DNA of 15,466 bases. Origin: Actinomycetes bacterium. GTDB lineage: Bacteria; Actinomycetota; Acidimicrobiia; Acidimicrobiales; Acidimicrobiaceae. Positions 6,692 through 14,549 of the stretch are shown piece by piece. The notes beneath the pieces are model-generated. The model was not told the origin of the DNA, searched no databases, and was given only the letters and a program-made list of their open reading frames with translations. Position numbers and translations under genes: made by a program. Location: NCBI GenBank assembly GCA_021785315.1, contig JAJYFX010000007.1:1-15466 (forward strand), written 5' to 3'. Position 1 is the stretch's first letter. Every line of letters begins with the position of its first letter.

Positions 6692-9060
6692 CTACTGTAG
6701 CAAATGATCCAAATGTCGAGCTAAGAGTAATCGGCAAGTCTCTGCCCAAGGTCGATTCAGCTGGGAAAGTGATCGGTCTAACCGCGTATGCAGATGACAT
6801 TGAACTCCCAGGCACCTTGTACTGCAAACTTTTGCGCAGCCATTTGCCTCATGCCAAGGTGCTTTCAATCGATACGAGTGCGGCCACTGCGATTAAGGGA
6901 GTCATCGCCGTTATAACTGGCGATGACCTACCGATCAAATACGGCATTATGCCCACCAGCGAGGACGAGCATGCGCTCGAATGCGAGAAGGTGCGATTTG
7001 TCGGCGATCCTGTCGCTGCCGTCGCAGCGGTTGATGAAGAAACTGCACTTGCGGCATGCCGGGCCATAGTGGTCGAGTATGAGCCGCTTGAGACCATCGA
7101 ATCGATAGAGCATGCACTCCTTCCACCGTCGGACGAGCCGATACACGATTACGCTGGACCGGGAAATATACACAGAATCGGCGCATTGGAGTTCGGTGAA
7201 GTCGATGAAGGTTTTGCGAATTCAAGCTTTATTCGCGAAGATGTCTTCTTTTACGAAGGCAATACCCATCTACCGATGGAGCAGCATAGCGCTACCGCGA
7301 CCTTTGTTGGTGATCAGCTGACGTTGTGGTCATCGACCCAAAATCCCCACTATGTGCACCGTGCGCTGGCAAAAGTATTCGAAATGCCCATGGGCCATAT
7401 CAGGGTGGTGGCAGCTCCTCACGGCGGTGGCTTTGGCGGTAAATGTGACCCGTTCTCCCATGAAATGGTTGTTTGCAAGCTCGCAATGATTACGGGTCGC
7501 CCGGTCAAGTGCACTCTTACCCGCGAAGAGGTATTTTATGTTCATCGCGGGAGACACCCGGTAATGATGTGGGTGCGAACAGGCGTTTCCCAGGATGGAA
7601 AGATCCTTGCAATGCATTTCCGGACAGCGTTGGATGGCGGAGCCTACGGCTCCTACGGTCCGGCGTCCATGCTTTACACCGGAGCCCTGCAGACAACGAC
7701 TTATAACATTCCTGCATACCGTTTCGAAGGTGTGCGCGTGTTCACGAACAAGGCTCCATGCGGTCCTAAGCGCGGACACGGAACTCCTCAACCACGCTTT
7801 GCGCTTGAGCTTCATATGGACAAAATTGCCCACTCCATCGGGCTTGATCCCGTGGAACTTAGGAGGCGCAATTACGTCAAGCCGTACACCCGGACCATCA
7901 ATCATCTTCGTATAACGTCTTGCGGAATCGAAGAGGCCACAGACCGCGTGATCGAAGCGTCGCGTTACTACGAGCGCAAGAAGAGGCTCGGACACGGGTT
8001 GGGGTTTGCCGTATCAAGCTATATGTGCGGAGCCGGACTGCCAATTTATTGGAACAAGCTGCCACACAGCGAGTGTGTTATCCAGGTTGACCGCGGAGGA
8101 GTTTCGCTCTATTGCGGTGCCACCGATATCGGTCAAGGTTCTGACACGGTGTTGGCCACAGTAGCTGCAGAGGAACTCGGGCTTTGGCCGACGGATATTC
8201 GCGTTGTCAGCGGTGACACCGGTTTGACGCCGGTGGATCTCGGCTCCTACTCCTCGCGGGTTACATTTATGGCGGGAAACGCAGCGCTTCAGGCGGCACG
8301 TGAGATGCGTGAGATTCTGGTTGGCGCTGTCGCGGAAAAAATGGAGTGCAGCCCTAAAGACGTCGTGGTTGGGGATGGTAAAATCGGAGAGCTTTCCTTC
8401 GAGGATGCTGCCACCCTTGCCCAGCTGAGCCATGGCATTCTAACAACTCGAGGCACTTACGCGCCTCCGCGCGAGATAGGCGGCAGATATAAGGCCGCCG
8501 GCGTTGGGCCGAGTCCTGCATACAGCTACTCGGCTGCGGTCGTTGATCTCGATGCTGATCCGTATAGCGGTGAAATCCAGTTGAACAAAGTATGGATAGC
8601 ACACGATATCGGACGCGCGATCAATGCTCTGTCCGTCAAGGGTCAGGTCGAAGGCGGCGTTTACATGGGCTTATCGGAAGCCATGATGGAAGGCCAACTT
8701 TATCGGCATGGCCTCCATAAGCAGCCGTCGATGCTCGACTACAAGTCATTAACTTTCTTCGAGATGCCCGAAGTCGAAACCTTCTTGGTGGAAACCGTCG
8801 ATCTCGAGGGCCCCTTCGGAGCTAAGGAAGCCGGACAGGGCCCGTTGCTACCGGTAATTCCGGCAGTGGTCTCAGCGGTCTACGACGCCCTTGGAGTCTG
8901 GGTTGACGAGGTTCCAATTACGCCGGACAAGATCATGAGAGCTCTTGATGCTAAGGCAAAGGGTCGAGAAGGCCGCTATGGGCCAAAGAGCTTCCCGCAA
9001 ATTTCCTATCCGACTATTGTAAAGGTGCCTCCTTTCGATGCTTCGTCTACCGCGTTTTAG
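6688..9060 (+). CDS. hcrA: 4-hydroxybenzoyl-CoA reductase-type molybdoenzyme, large (molybdopterin-binding) subunit
   Basis: Catalytic subunit, 790 residues, of the xanthine dehydrogenase superfamily. The GTG start overlaps the previous stop by four bases and sits seven bases after GGGAGGG, so I prefer it to an upstream in-frame ATG at 6625 inside the preceding gene. The N-terminal domain opens with VIGKSLPKVDSAGKVIG. Molybdopterin-contacting segments are GGGFGGK (246-252), CGPKRGHG (358-365), DIGQGSD (480-486) and GPFGAKEAGQGP, with Glu714 in the position of the catalytic base. CGPKRGHG, in place of the RGxG-type loop of xanthine dehydrogenases, and TPVDLGSYSSRVTFM match my recollection of HcrA proteins. 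In the known enzyme, ferredoxin-fed electrons remove the para-hydroxyl of 4-hydroxybenzoyl-CoA. The exact substrate here is inferred only, and an aryl-CoA hydroxylase (for example of a furoyl-CoA type) remains possible. Confidence 0.93.
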   Translation: MTTVANDPNVELRVIGKSLPKVDSAGKVIGLTAYADDIELPGTLYCKLLRSHLPHAKVLSIDTSAATAIKGVIAVITGDDLPIKYGIMPTSEDEHALECEKVRFVGDPVAAVAAVDEETALAACRAIVVEYEPLETIESIEHALLPPSDEPIHDYAGPGNIHRIGALEFGEVDEGFANSSFIREDVFFYEGNTHLPMEQHSATATFVGDQLTLWSSTQNPHYVHRALAKVFEMPMGHIRVVAAPHGGGFGGKCDPFSHEMVVCKLAMITGRPVKCTLTREEVFYVHRGRHPVMMWVRTGVSQDGKILAMHFRTALDGGAYGSYGPASMLYTGALQTTTYNIPAYRFEGVRVFTNKAPCGPKRGHGTPQPRFALELHMDKIAHSIGLDPVELRRRNYVKPYTRTINHLRITSCGIEEATDRVIEASRYYERKKRLGHGLGFAVSSYMCGAGLPIYWNKLPHSECVIQVDRGGVSLYCGATDIGQGSDTVLATVAAEELGLWPTDIRVVSGDTGLTPVDLGSYSSRVTFMAGNAALQAAREMREILVGAVAEKMECSPKDVVVGDGKIGELSFEDAATLAQLSHGILTTRGTYAPPREIGGRYKAAGVGPSPAYSYSAAVVDLDADPYSGEIQLNKVWIAHDIGRAINALSVKGQVEGGVYMGLSEAMMEGQLYRHGLHKQPSMLDYKSLTFFEMPEVETFLVETVDLEGPFGAKEAGQGPLLPVIPAVVSAVYDALGVWVDEVPITPDKIMRALDAKAKGREGRYGPKSFPQISYPTIVKVPPFDASSTAF

Positions 9061-10024
9061 TTATCTACGGCCTGAATCTGTTACCGAAGCTGCCCAGATT
9101 CTCTCAGAGTATGGACCCCGGGCAAGGATTGTAGCGGGGGGAACCGACCTGCTTCCAAAGATGAAGCGTGGTCAGATAGAGCCCGAGATAGTCGTAGGAA
9201 TCAGTCATCTGCCTGAACTTCGCCAAATCCGTGCTACCGAGGACGGTGGCTTCGAGATCGGGGCGTGTGTGACATTGACGGAAGTCGTTGACAACCCAGC
9301 CCTGCAGGCGGCTTTCAAGGGTTACACCCGCGCTGCGGCGCTGGTCTCTTCGCCGGCACTGCGAAACTCGGGAACGATCGGCGGAAACCTTTGCGTGGAT
9401 ACGCGTTGCAATTATTACGACGAGAGCTATGAATGGCGCAAAGCACTGGGATTCTGCATGAAGAAAGATGGGGACATATGCAGGGTTGCCCCCGCTAGCG
9501 CGACATGTAGGGCAATTGCATCTTCCGACACCGCGCCTGCTGCAATATCGCTGAACGCAACCGTGCGTCTCGTTGGCCCCAATGGAGAGCGCGAGGTTCC
9601 GGTTGAATCCCTATATCAAGATGACGGACAGTTCTATATGACCAAAGCTGCAGATGAGATTTTGGTAAGCCTGCGGATGCCCAATCCGGGTACCTGGAGG
9701 TCATCATATGTCAAAGTGCGAAACCGAGGCACAATAGATTTCCCGCTTGTTGGGGCAGCAGCCGCATTGCAGATGAATGGCTCCATAGTCGAGGACTGCC
9801 GAATCATCATTACAGCGGTAGGGCCAAAGCCGCTGGACGTGAGCCAGTCGGCGCGACCGCTCTTTGGGAGGGCGATTGATGACGCCATTCTCGAAGAAGT
9901 TGCCGTTGAAGCGGCAAAGCCGGCCAGGCCTCTTGATAACGCTGACATTTCTTATGTATGGCGTAAGCGGATGGTAAGGCGCGCAGTCGAACAAGCGATA
10001 AAGGAAGCTGCGGGCGTCGCATAG
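9038..10024 (+). CDS. hcrB: 4-hydroxybenzoyl-CoA reductase-type molybdoenzyme, FAD/[4Fe-4S] medium subunit
   Basis: FAD-binding subunit, 328 residues. The two flavin loops are IVAGGTDLLPKMK (31-43) and LRNSGTIGGNL (108-118). A short insert then carries Cys124, Cys140, Cys148 and Cys157, with spacings of 16, 8 and 9. These are the spacings I recall for the extra [4Fe-4S] cluster ligands of Thauera aromatica HcrB (Cys122/138/146/155), which ordinary xanthine dehydrogenases and CO dehydrogenases lack. DTRC-N-Y-Y followed by C-x7-C-x8-C is the strongest evidence that the operon belongs to the HBCR group. The start overlaps the large-subunit gene by 23 bases, implying translational coupling. AAGGTG lies about 12 bases upstream. 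A small stem-loop follows the stop. Confidence 0.93.
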   Translation: MLRLPRFSYLRPESVTEAAQILSEYGPRARIVAGGTDLLPKMKRGQIEPEIVVGISHLPELRQIRATEDGGFEIGACVTLTEVVDNPALQAAFKGYTRAAALVSSPALRNSGTIGGNLCVDTRCNYYDESYEWRKALGFCMKKDGDICRVAPASATCRAIASSDTAPAAISLNATVRLVGPNGEREVPVESLYQDDGQFYMTKAADEILVSLRMPNPGTWRSSYVKVRNRGTIDFPLVGAAAALQMNGSIVEDCRIIITAVGPKPLDVSQSARPLFGRAIDDAILEEVAVEAAKPARPLDNADISYVWRKRMVRRAVEQAIKEAAGVA

Positions 10025-10539
10025 TTTTTGCGCCAACAGCCTTTACCTTTCGCCGGAAAGGCAGGCAGATGGAGCAAGCATTGAGTTAGTTGCAGAGAGT
10101 GGAAAGCCAGTAGGGATATTTGCATTGAGTTTATGAGCGAATTGATATGAGTTAGAGGAAGTAAAGGTGTCGCGACAGGCTGTTCGGCGTTGCCGCCATT
10201 TGGTTTTATGGAACCCGGTGGTGGTGCTGTAGCTGACTGGTGATATCGGTCCATGGGATGGATGGCGACAAAGATTCTTGGCTGCGAGCCGGAACCTAGT
10301 CTGCCGGCGCCTCTTTTGAGGGGGGACATCCCAACGTGGAAGAGAACAGTGTGTCTTTGCCACCGGTTATAACGGAAGGGAAGTTTGGGGGATGGTCAAA
10401 TGTATGTGATCAACTTAGCCATTGAAATCGACAAGTTAATTATTTTAGGTAGCGCAGCAGCGGGACAGAATCGGTCCAGTATTTCTGGAATGGCTGGTTG
10501 TTGTCGAGTTCTGCCCCTTCCAATCGGAGCTGATGTGAG
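10025..10539. other. 515-bp intergenic region between the molybdoenzyme operon and the CoA ligase gene
   Basis: No convincing gene on either strand. It begins with a hairpin (10046-10061). GCATTGAGTT is repeated at 10078-10087 and 10122-10131, and TGAGTTAG at 10082-10089 and 10148-10155. A GTTATAAC palindrome lies at 10366-10373. The AT-rich end (10400-10460) is the likely promoter zone for the ligase gene, though I see no clear -35/-10 pair. The gap suggests the ligase has its own promoter. Confidence 0.4.
10046..10061 (+). terminator. Hairpin after hcrB, possible terminator
   Basis: CCTTTC (10046-10051) and GAAAGG (10056-10061) form a perfect 6-bp stem with a GCCG tetraloop, 21 bases after the hcrB stop. 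There is no T-run downstream, so intrinsic termination is uncertain. It may protect the 3' end of the operon mRNA instead. Confidence 0.35.
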
Positions 10540-11808
10540 ATGAGCGCGAACACTAATTCATTCGAAAATATCAGGGCAATTCAGCTCGAGAAATTGCAAG
10601 CTGGCGTGGAAGAGGTTTTGGCTTCGAATGCTTTCTACCAATCGAGGCTTCATAAGGTCGATACTTGGGACGATTTTTACGCGCTGCCTTTTCTGAAAAA
10701 GACGGAAATCGTAGAGGATCAAAAGAACAACACACCTTTTGGCACCAATCTCACTTATCCTCTCGCCGACTATGTCCGCTTGCATCAGACCTCAGGAAGT
10801 TCAGGAGGCAGGCCGCTGCGATGGCTGGATACTGCAAGGTCGTGGTTGTGGTGGACCGGCCTCTGGGCTAATCATATATACAAGGCGGCGGGCATCACTA
10901 GTGAAGACCGGATTTTTTTCGCATTCAGCTTTGGCCCGTTTGTAGGATTCTGGTCCGCTTATGCCGGCGCAGAGAGACTTGGCGCCATGGTGATTCCTGG
11001 TGGTTCCATGAGTTCCGAGCAGCGCGTACTTGCGATTCGCGATCTTCAGCCAACCGTCCTTTGCTGCACTCCAACTTATGCACTTCGCCTTGGCGAAGTT
11101 GCCAACGAGATGGGGATTGACCTTTCAAAGTCGGCGATTCGCAAGACCCTTCATGCCGGAGAGCCAGGCGCAAGCATACCTGCGACAAAACGGTTGATAG
11201 AGACGATGTATGGTGCCGAGGTTTACGATCATACCGGAATGACCGAATTGGGCCCGACCGGATTTGCCTGTTCGGCTGGAGATGGAGTCCATTTCATAGA
11301 GTCCGAATTCATAATTGAAGTCATTCCGGAGGGCACTGATCCACAGGGCAATGCGACCCAATCTGACGGCAAAGGAGAACTGGTAGTCACCAATCTCGGG
11401 CGCTTCTGCTCCCCGCTGATTCGGTATCGAACGGGTGATCTCGTTGATCTTTCGCGGGAACCGTGCTCATGCGGGAGCCCGTTTGTGAAATCCGTTGGCG
11501 GAATTCAAGGTCGCGTCGATGACATGTTTACAGTTAGGGGCATCAACCTTTATCCGTCGCAGGTTGAAGAGGTGTTGATGCGTTATTCGGAGATTGTGAA
11601 CTTCCAGATAAGGCATCAGAAGGTTCGCCAGATGGACGAGGTTGCCCTCCTGATCGAGACCAGGGACGGTGCTGACGACATCGTAGAACGGGTGGTGCTC
11701 GATCTTCGTCACTCGTTTGGAGTGCGAATCGATTGCCAATTGGTGCCCGCCGGCTTCTTGCCCCGCGAAGAAATGAAGGCAAAGAGGGTTGTCCACGTAA
11801 AAGGATGA
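10540..11808 (+). CDS. Phenylacetate-CoA ligase-like AMP-forming acyl/aryl-CoA ligase
   Basis: A 422-residue member of the PaaK branch of adenylate-forming enzymes. It would activate a carboxylic acid with ATP and CoA to a CoA thioester. Motifs in order: phosphate loop TSGSSGGRP (84-92), YDHTGMTE (229-236) for adenine and acid binding, YRTGDL (296-301), the hinge GRVDDMFTVRG (324-334), and a C-terminal EEMKAKRV (410-417) with candidate catalytic lysines. A Cys pair CSCG (309-312) matches a conserved spot in PaaK proteins. Length is close to family members (about 430). GGAG lies about ten bases before the ATG. It follows the molybdoenzyme operon on the same strand, so a role in forming the aryl-CoA substrate for that enzyme is a reasonable inference. 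Classical 4-hydroxybenzoate-CoA ligases belong to a different, longer branch, so the acid may not be 4-hydroxybenzoate. Confidence 0.92.
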   Translation: MSANTNSFENIRAIQLEKLQAGVEEVLASNAFYQSRLHKVDTWDDFYALPFLKKTEIVEDQKNNTPFGTNLTYPLADYVRLHQTSGSSGGRPLRWLDTARSWLWWTGLWANHIYKAAGITSEDRIFFAFSFGPFVGFWSAYAGAERLGAMVIPGGSMSSEQRVLAIRDLQPTVLCCTPTYALRLGEVANEMGIDLSKSAIRKTLHAGEPGASIPATKRLIETMYGAEVYDHTGMTELGPTGFACSAGDGVHFIESEFIIEVIPEGTDPQGNATQSDGKGELVVTNLGRFCSPLIRYRTGDLVDLSREPCSCGSPFVKSVGGIQGRVDDMFTVRGINLYPSQVEEVLMRYSEIVNFQIRHQKVRQMDEVALLIETRDGADDIVERVVLDLRHSFGVRIDCQLVPAGFLPREEMKAKRVVHVKG

Positions 11809-11830
11809 CGGAGGTAGCTAACGCTTCTCG

Positions 11831-11862
11831 GGAGACTGCGCCGCCAGCGGATTGCAGTCTCC
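11831..11862 (+). terminator. Strong stem-loop after the CoA ligase gene
   Basis: GGAGACTGC (11831-11839) is the exact reverse complement of GCAGTCTCC (11854-11862). Inside it, CCG (11841-11843) can pair with CGG (11848-11850) around CCAG. The structure begins 22 bases after the ligase stop. There is no T-run afterwards, so it may stop transcription weakly or act as a 3'-end stabiliser. Confidence 0.5.
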
Positions 11863-12094
11863 AACCTCTTGTCCACCGGATGTTGTTGTGATTGGATGAC
11901 CACTTGATCTTGATTTGCAAGGCAAGTGCGTCTGCGGCCAAGGCAGTTTTTGCTGCCACCTAATCGCTCCTATTACTCCTATGCATTAGAAGTGCGAAAA
12001 TGTGCCTTTGATTGCGGTACTATTGGTGATGATTGCTCTCTAGAAATATCTGGGCAGGCAAAAGGCTGATATCAATCATACGATGGAGAAAGTC

Positions 12095-12928
12095 ATGACC
12101 GGAGACGAGGGTGTCTCATCAAGCAGCTTGGGATCTGAGTCGGGGTCAGACCACGAGCTGAACCAATCAGGTGTGTTGCAAACACGTTTAGAAATCCCAT
12201 GGGAAAGTCAGTTCAGGGATCCGTCGCGGGAGCTTAGAAGGCTTTTCAGCGAACTTTTTGGGACATTTTTTTTGGTTTTGGTGGCTGCCGGGGCTCCAAC
12301 TGTTGCTGCAGCGGGAGCCGGTTCGATCGGCCGATCGGCGGCGGTGGCTGCGCCTGGGCTGATGGTGCTTGCGATTATTTTGTTCATGGGAACCGTGTCG
12401 GGAGCCCATCTCAATCCAGTGGTGAGCATTGCGTTTGCAATGAGAAAGGATTTTCCCTGGAAGCGGGTGCCGGGCTATATCGCAGTGCAGGCACTTGGCG
12501 GCGTGCTTGCAGGTTGGTTTCTTTACGCCATGTTTGGGAAAGTCGGAATGCTCGGCGCGACCTTACCGGGGAAGGGGGTGACTGATCTCGAGGCTTTCTT
12601 GATGGAAGTAGTTCTGACGCTCGGTTTGGTAAGCACAATCTTGGGAACTGCATCCAAGGCGCAGAACGTTGGCACGATGTCGGCGGTGGGTGTGGGTTCG
12701 TACATTGTTCTGGCAGGTCTGTGGGCTAGTCCGATAAGTGGCGCCTCTATGAATCCAGTCAGGTCATTGGGACCGGCAGTGGCACTCGGTGATTACGCAC
12801 ACTTCTGGGTATATCTTGCGGGACCACTTGTTGGAGCGGTGCTGGCAGTGGTTGTTGCAATTGTATTGCGAGGACCGGGGGGACATGACCCAGAGGCGCG
12901 CATTGCGGCACAAGGGCGCCTCCAGTGA
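12095..12928 (+). CDS. MIP-family channel (aquaporin/glycerol facilitator-like) with NPV/NPV boxes
   Basis: Inner-membrane channel of the major intrinsic protein family. From this start it has 277 residues: about 45 polar N-terminal residues, then six hydrophobic spans and a short tail. Two half-helix loops are clear, SGAHLNPVVS and SGASMNPVRS (Asn107 and Asn220 here). In both the usual NPA box reads NPV, while the selectivity-filter Arg after the second box is kept. SELFGTFFLVLVAAGA is the characteristic first span. ATG 12083 is also in frame, but ATG 12095 has GGAG six bases upstream and is preferred. The gene is followed after 49 bases by a small hypothetical gene, likely co-transcribed. 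Water, glycerol or another small neutral solute could pass. The sequence does not decide which. Confidence 0.93.
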   Translation: MTGDEGVSSSSLGSESGSDHELNQSGVLQTRLEIPWESQFRDPSRELRRLFSELFGTFFLVLVAAGAPTVAAAGAGSIGRSAAVAAPGLMVLAIILFMGTVSGAHLNPVVSIAFAMRKDFPWKRVPGYIAVQALGGVLAGWFLYAMFGKVGMLGATLPGKGVTDLEAFLMEVVLTLGLVSTILGTASKAQNVGTMSAVGVGSYIVLAGLWASPISGASMNPVRSLGPAVALGDYAHFWVYLAGPLVGAVLAVVVAIVLRGPGGHDPEARIAAQGRLQ

Positions 12929-12977
12929 TGATTTCTATCTTGGAAGAGATGCTTGAGAGTCAAGAGAAAGGTCACGC

Positions 12978-13379
12978 ATGGCAAAGAAAAAGGTCGTAAG
13001 AAAAGAGCTTTGGAAAGATTCGCCGGAGGAGCATGATTTTCCAGCTGCATTTAGCTATCTATCGCTGATCTGTAGCGAGAAGGCGGCAGACGCTCTTGTT
13101 AATTTGCTGAAGGAAGCGCCAGTGGAACGGCGAAAGGCGAAGGATCTTCTGCGTGCGAGCAGTCTTCCGCTGTTGCCAAAGAGTGACTATCATGTCGCCC
13201 TGGATCTAAAGAAAATCTCTAATGGGGTTCCCCTGTCACCTGTTCTTCTTGTGAGAGGCAATACGGCGAAGCTGTTAAGTCTGACGGTAGCGGACGGATA
13301 TCATAGGATTTGCGCAAGCTACCATGTCGACGAAAACCAAGATGTTCGTTGCAAGATTGTCGAGCCGAAATTCGTGTAG
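12978..13379 (+). CDS. Conserved hypothetical protein with ParB-like DGYHR motif
   Basis: 133-residue soluble protein with a basic start (MAKKKVVRKELW), a helical middle and a C-terminal LSPVLLVRG (residues 80-88) followed by VADGYHRICASYHVDE (104-119). The combination of a preference for 'solving' a small domain ending in DG-x-HR-x-x-A resembles the ParB/sulfiredoxin-like fold (GxxR motif). I recall similar unnamed proteins in many bacteria, but no function. AGAAAGG lies seven bases before the ATG, which supports the start. It is the last gene in the rightward pair with the aquaporin. Its 49-base gap suggests co-transcription and possibly a linked role. The 251 bases after it (13380-13630) separate it from a convergent gene and hold nothing recognisable apart from a GTCAA/TTGAC dyad at 13615-13630. 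Confidence 0.8.
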   Translation: MAKKKVVRKELWKDSPEEHDFPAAFSYLSLICSEKAADALVNLLKEAPVERRKAKDLLRASSLPLLPKSDYHVALDLKKISNGVPLSPVLLVRGNTAKLLSLTVADGYHRICASYHVDENQDVRCKIVEPKFV

Positions 13380-13630
13380 CTGTTCTCTTAATACCCCTGT
13401 CGACCCACTTTGCCAGGACTGCAGCTTTCGAAAACTAGGCCATATCTAATCTGTCCAGGATGCGGATCTGCGGTCGCAGACGGATTCTTTCGTCGCAATT
13501 GGCTTTGCCGACGTCCAAAGTCTTTGGTGAAGGTGGCTTTACGGATTGGCGGGGCAGCGTCTTGTTTCCCGTGGCAAGCGCGGCTCTGGGCCTTCCGGCA
13601 CTTTTGGGGCGATGGTCAAGATCGATTGAC

Positions 13631-14236
13631 CTATGGCTGGATGGATTCCAGGTCGAGCCACCTGCGACCCCGGAGATACAGGGCTTGCACTTCAGGGCCA
13701 TCGATTCCCGGCATATCCGTTTTGACTTTATATCCGATGCGAGTTTGCAGATATGCAAGGTGCCTATAGCTGATCGGGTACTTGTTCAGGAGTTCGCTGT
13801 CAAGATCGGGAAACTTTCCGGGTATTACAGAACTCAGCCGGTCCATTTCGTAAATCGGTTGGCGCAGCACATGTTTCCACTCGCCGTGCTTTCTGCGCAG
13901 GAAATCATAAAATCTTCCAGTACAGATTACGTCGCAAAGCACGCCCTCGACCTCGGCCCTCTGAGTGATTGTCATTTTTGTCTGCGAAATAGCCCGATCT
14001 CCTGACAAATCAATTGAGCTACCGCCAAGAAAGTGGAGGATCCACACTCCTTTAGTCCACCCGTCGATGCTTGCTTGGACGAATTCTTCGGCAGTGCTCT
14101 GCTTCCATGTGGCCATCATTGCTCCATCGTCGGCCCAGAGTGTTCGGAAGCGTTCCCAGTCACCTGAATCTCGCCAGACCGCCCAGTTTTCTACGAGCTC
14201 GCGGATTTGAATGCGCTCAATGATCTGATTGTCCAA
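13631..14236 (-). CDS. SnoaL/NTF2-like (nuclear transport factor 2 family) protein
   Basis: 201-residue protein with a cone-shaped NTF2/SnoaL fold signature. An N-terminal helix pair (IQIRELVENWAVWRDSGDWE, residues 9-28) leads into RFRTLWADDGAMMATW (29-44), then HFLGGSSIDLSGDRAISQTKM (68-88 region) and GRFYDFLRRKHGEWKH (107-122). Such proteins include dehydratases, isomerases, cyclases and small accessory subunits. No specific active site is certain. It is longer than a minimal SnoaL domain (about 130-140). The tail (from about 140) contains SYRHLAYLQTRIGYKVKTDM and GPEVQALY, also seen in a subset of the family. The start is TTG 14236, with AGGAAGG about nine bases upstream and no in-frame ATG nearby. 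It is divergent from the bicupin gene and could act in the same catabolic route. Confidence 0.87.
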   Translation of the reverse strand: MDNQIIERIQIRELVENWAVWRDSGDWERFRTLWADDGAMMATWKQSTAEEFVQASIDGWTKGVWILHFLGGSSIDLSGDRAISQTKMTITQRAEVEGVLCDVICTGRFYDFLRRKHGEWKHVLRQPIYEMDRLSSVIPGKFPDLDSELLNKYPISYRHLAYLQTRIGYKVKTDMPGIDGPEVQALYLRGRRWLDLESIQP

Positions 14237-14549
14237 AGTTGGTGCCTTCCTGCTGGCATGAGTGGCGTAGACAATAGGGGATCGTATCTGTTGTCGATTA
14301 GTTATGGATGAGATTCAGCCGACTCATTGCGCGTATCGAAGTGCTTTTTAGGCGGTACCGCGACGGGTGGATTGCCAAACACTATGATAGATCGGAGCTG
14401 ACCTGGCAGGTTTTATTGTCGGGACTTTGCACGTGCGACAGATATGTGCTTTCGGAGCACTTGGCGTTAAAAGCTGATAAGGCTCCGTAGGTATGGATGC
14501 ACTTTTATTTTTCGGGAATGACACCTTGATCAACGTAACCAGGACGGCA
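14237..14549. other. Divergent promoter region between the SnoaL-like and bicupin genes
   Basis: About 310 bases without a credible gene. A 60-codon plus-strand frame (14308-14490) has no recognisable content. GACAA (14270-14274) and TTGTC (14291-14295) form a 5-bp dyad 34 bases upstream of the TTG start of the SnoaL-like gene, a possible weak operator. Both flanking promoters must lie here, but no clear boxes are visible. Confidence 0.4.

Noticed and set aside
7330..7995. 221-codon minus-strand frame
   Set aside because: It is antisense to the conserved middle of the molybdoenzyme large subunit and has Cys/His/Arg-rich composition typical of a shadow frame.
13410..14005. Plus-strand frames of 119 and 181 codons, one starting with a CPGCG zinc-ribbon-like stretch
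   Set aside because: Both run mostly antisense to the SnoaL-like gene, which has clear family motifs. The zinc-ribbon look is limited to one CxxC.
14308..14490. 60-codon plus-strand frame ending just before an upstream ATG of the bicupin gene
   Set aside because: There is no ribosome site of note and no family resemblance. More likely part of the divergent promoter region.
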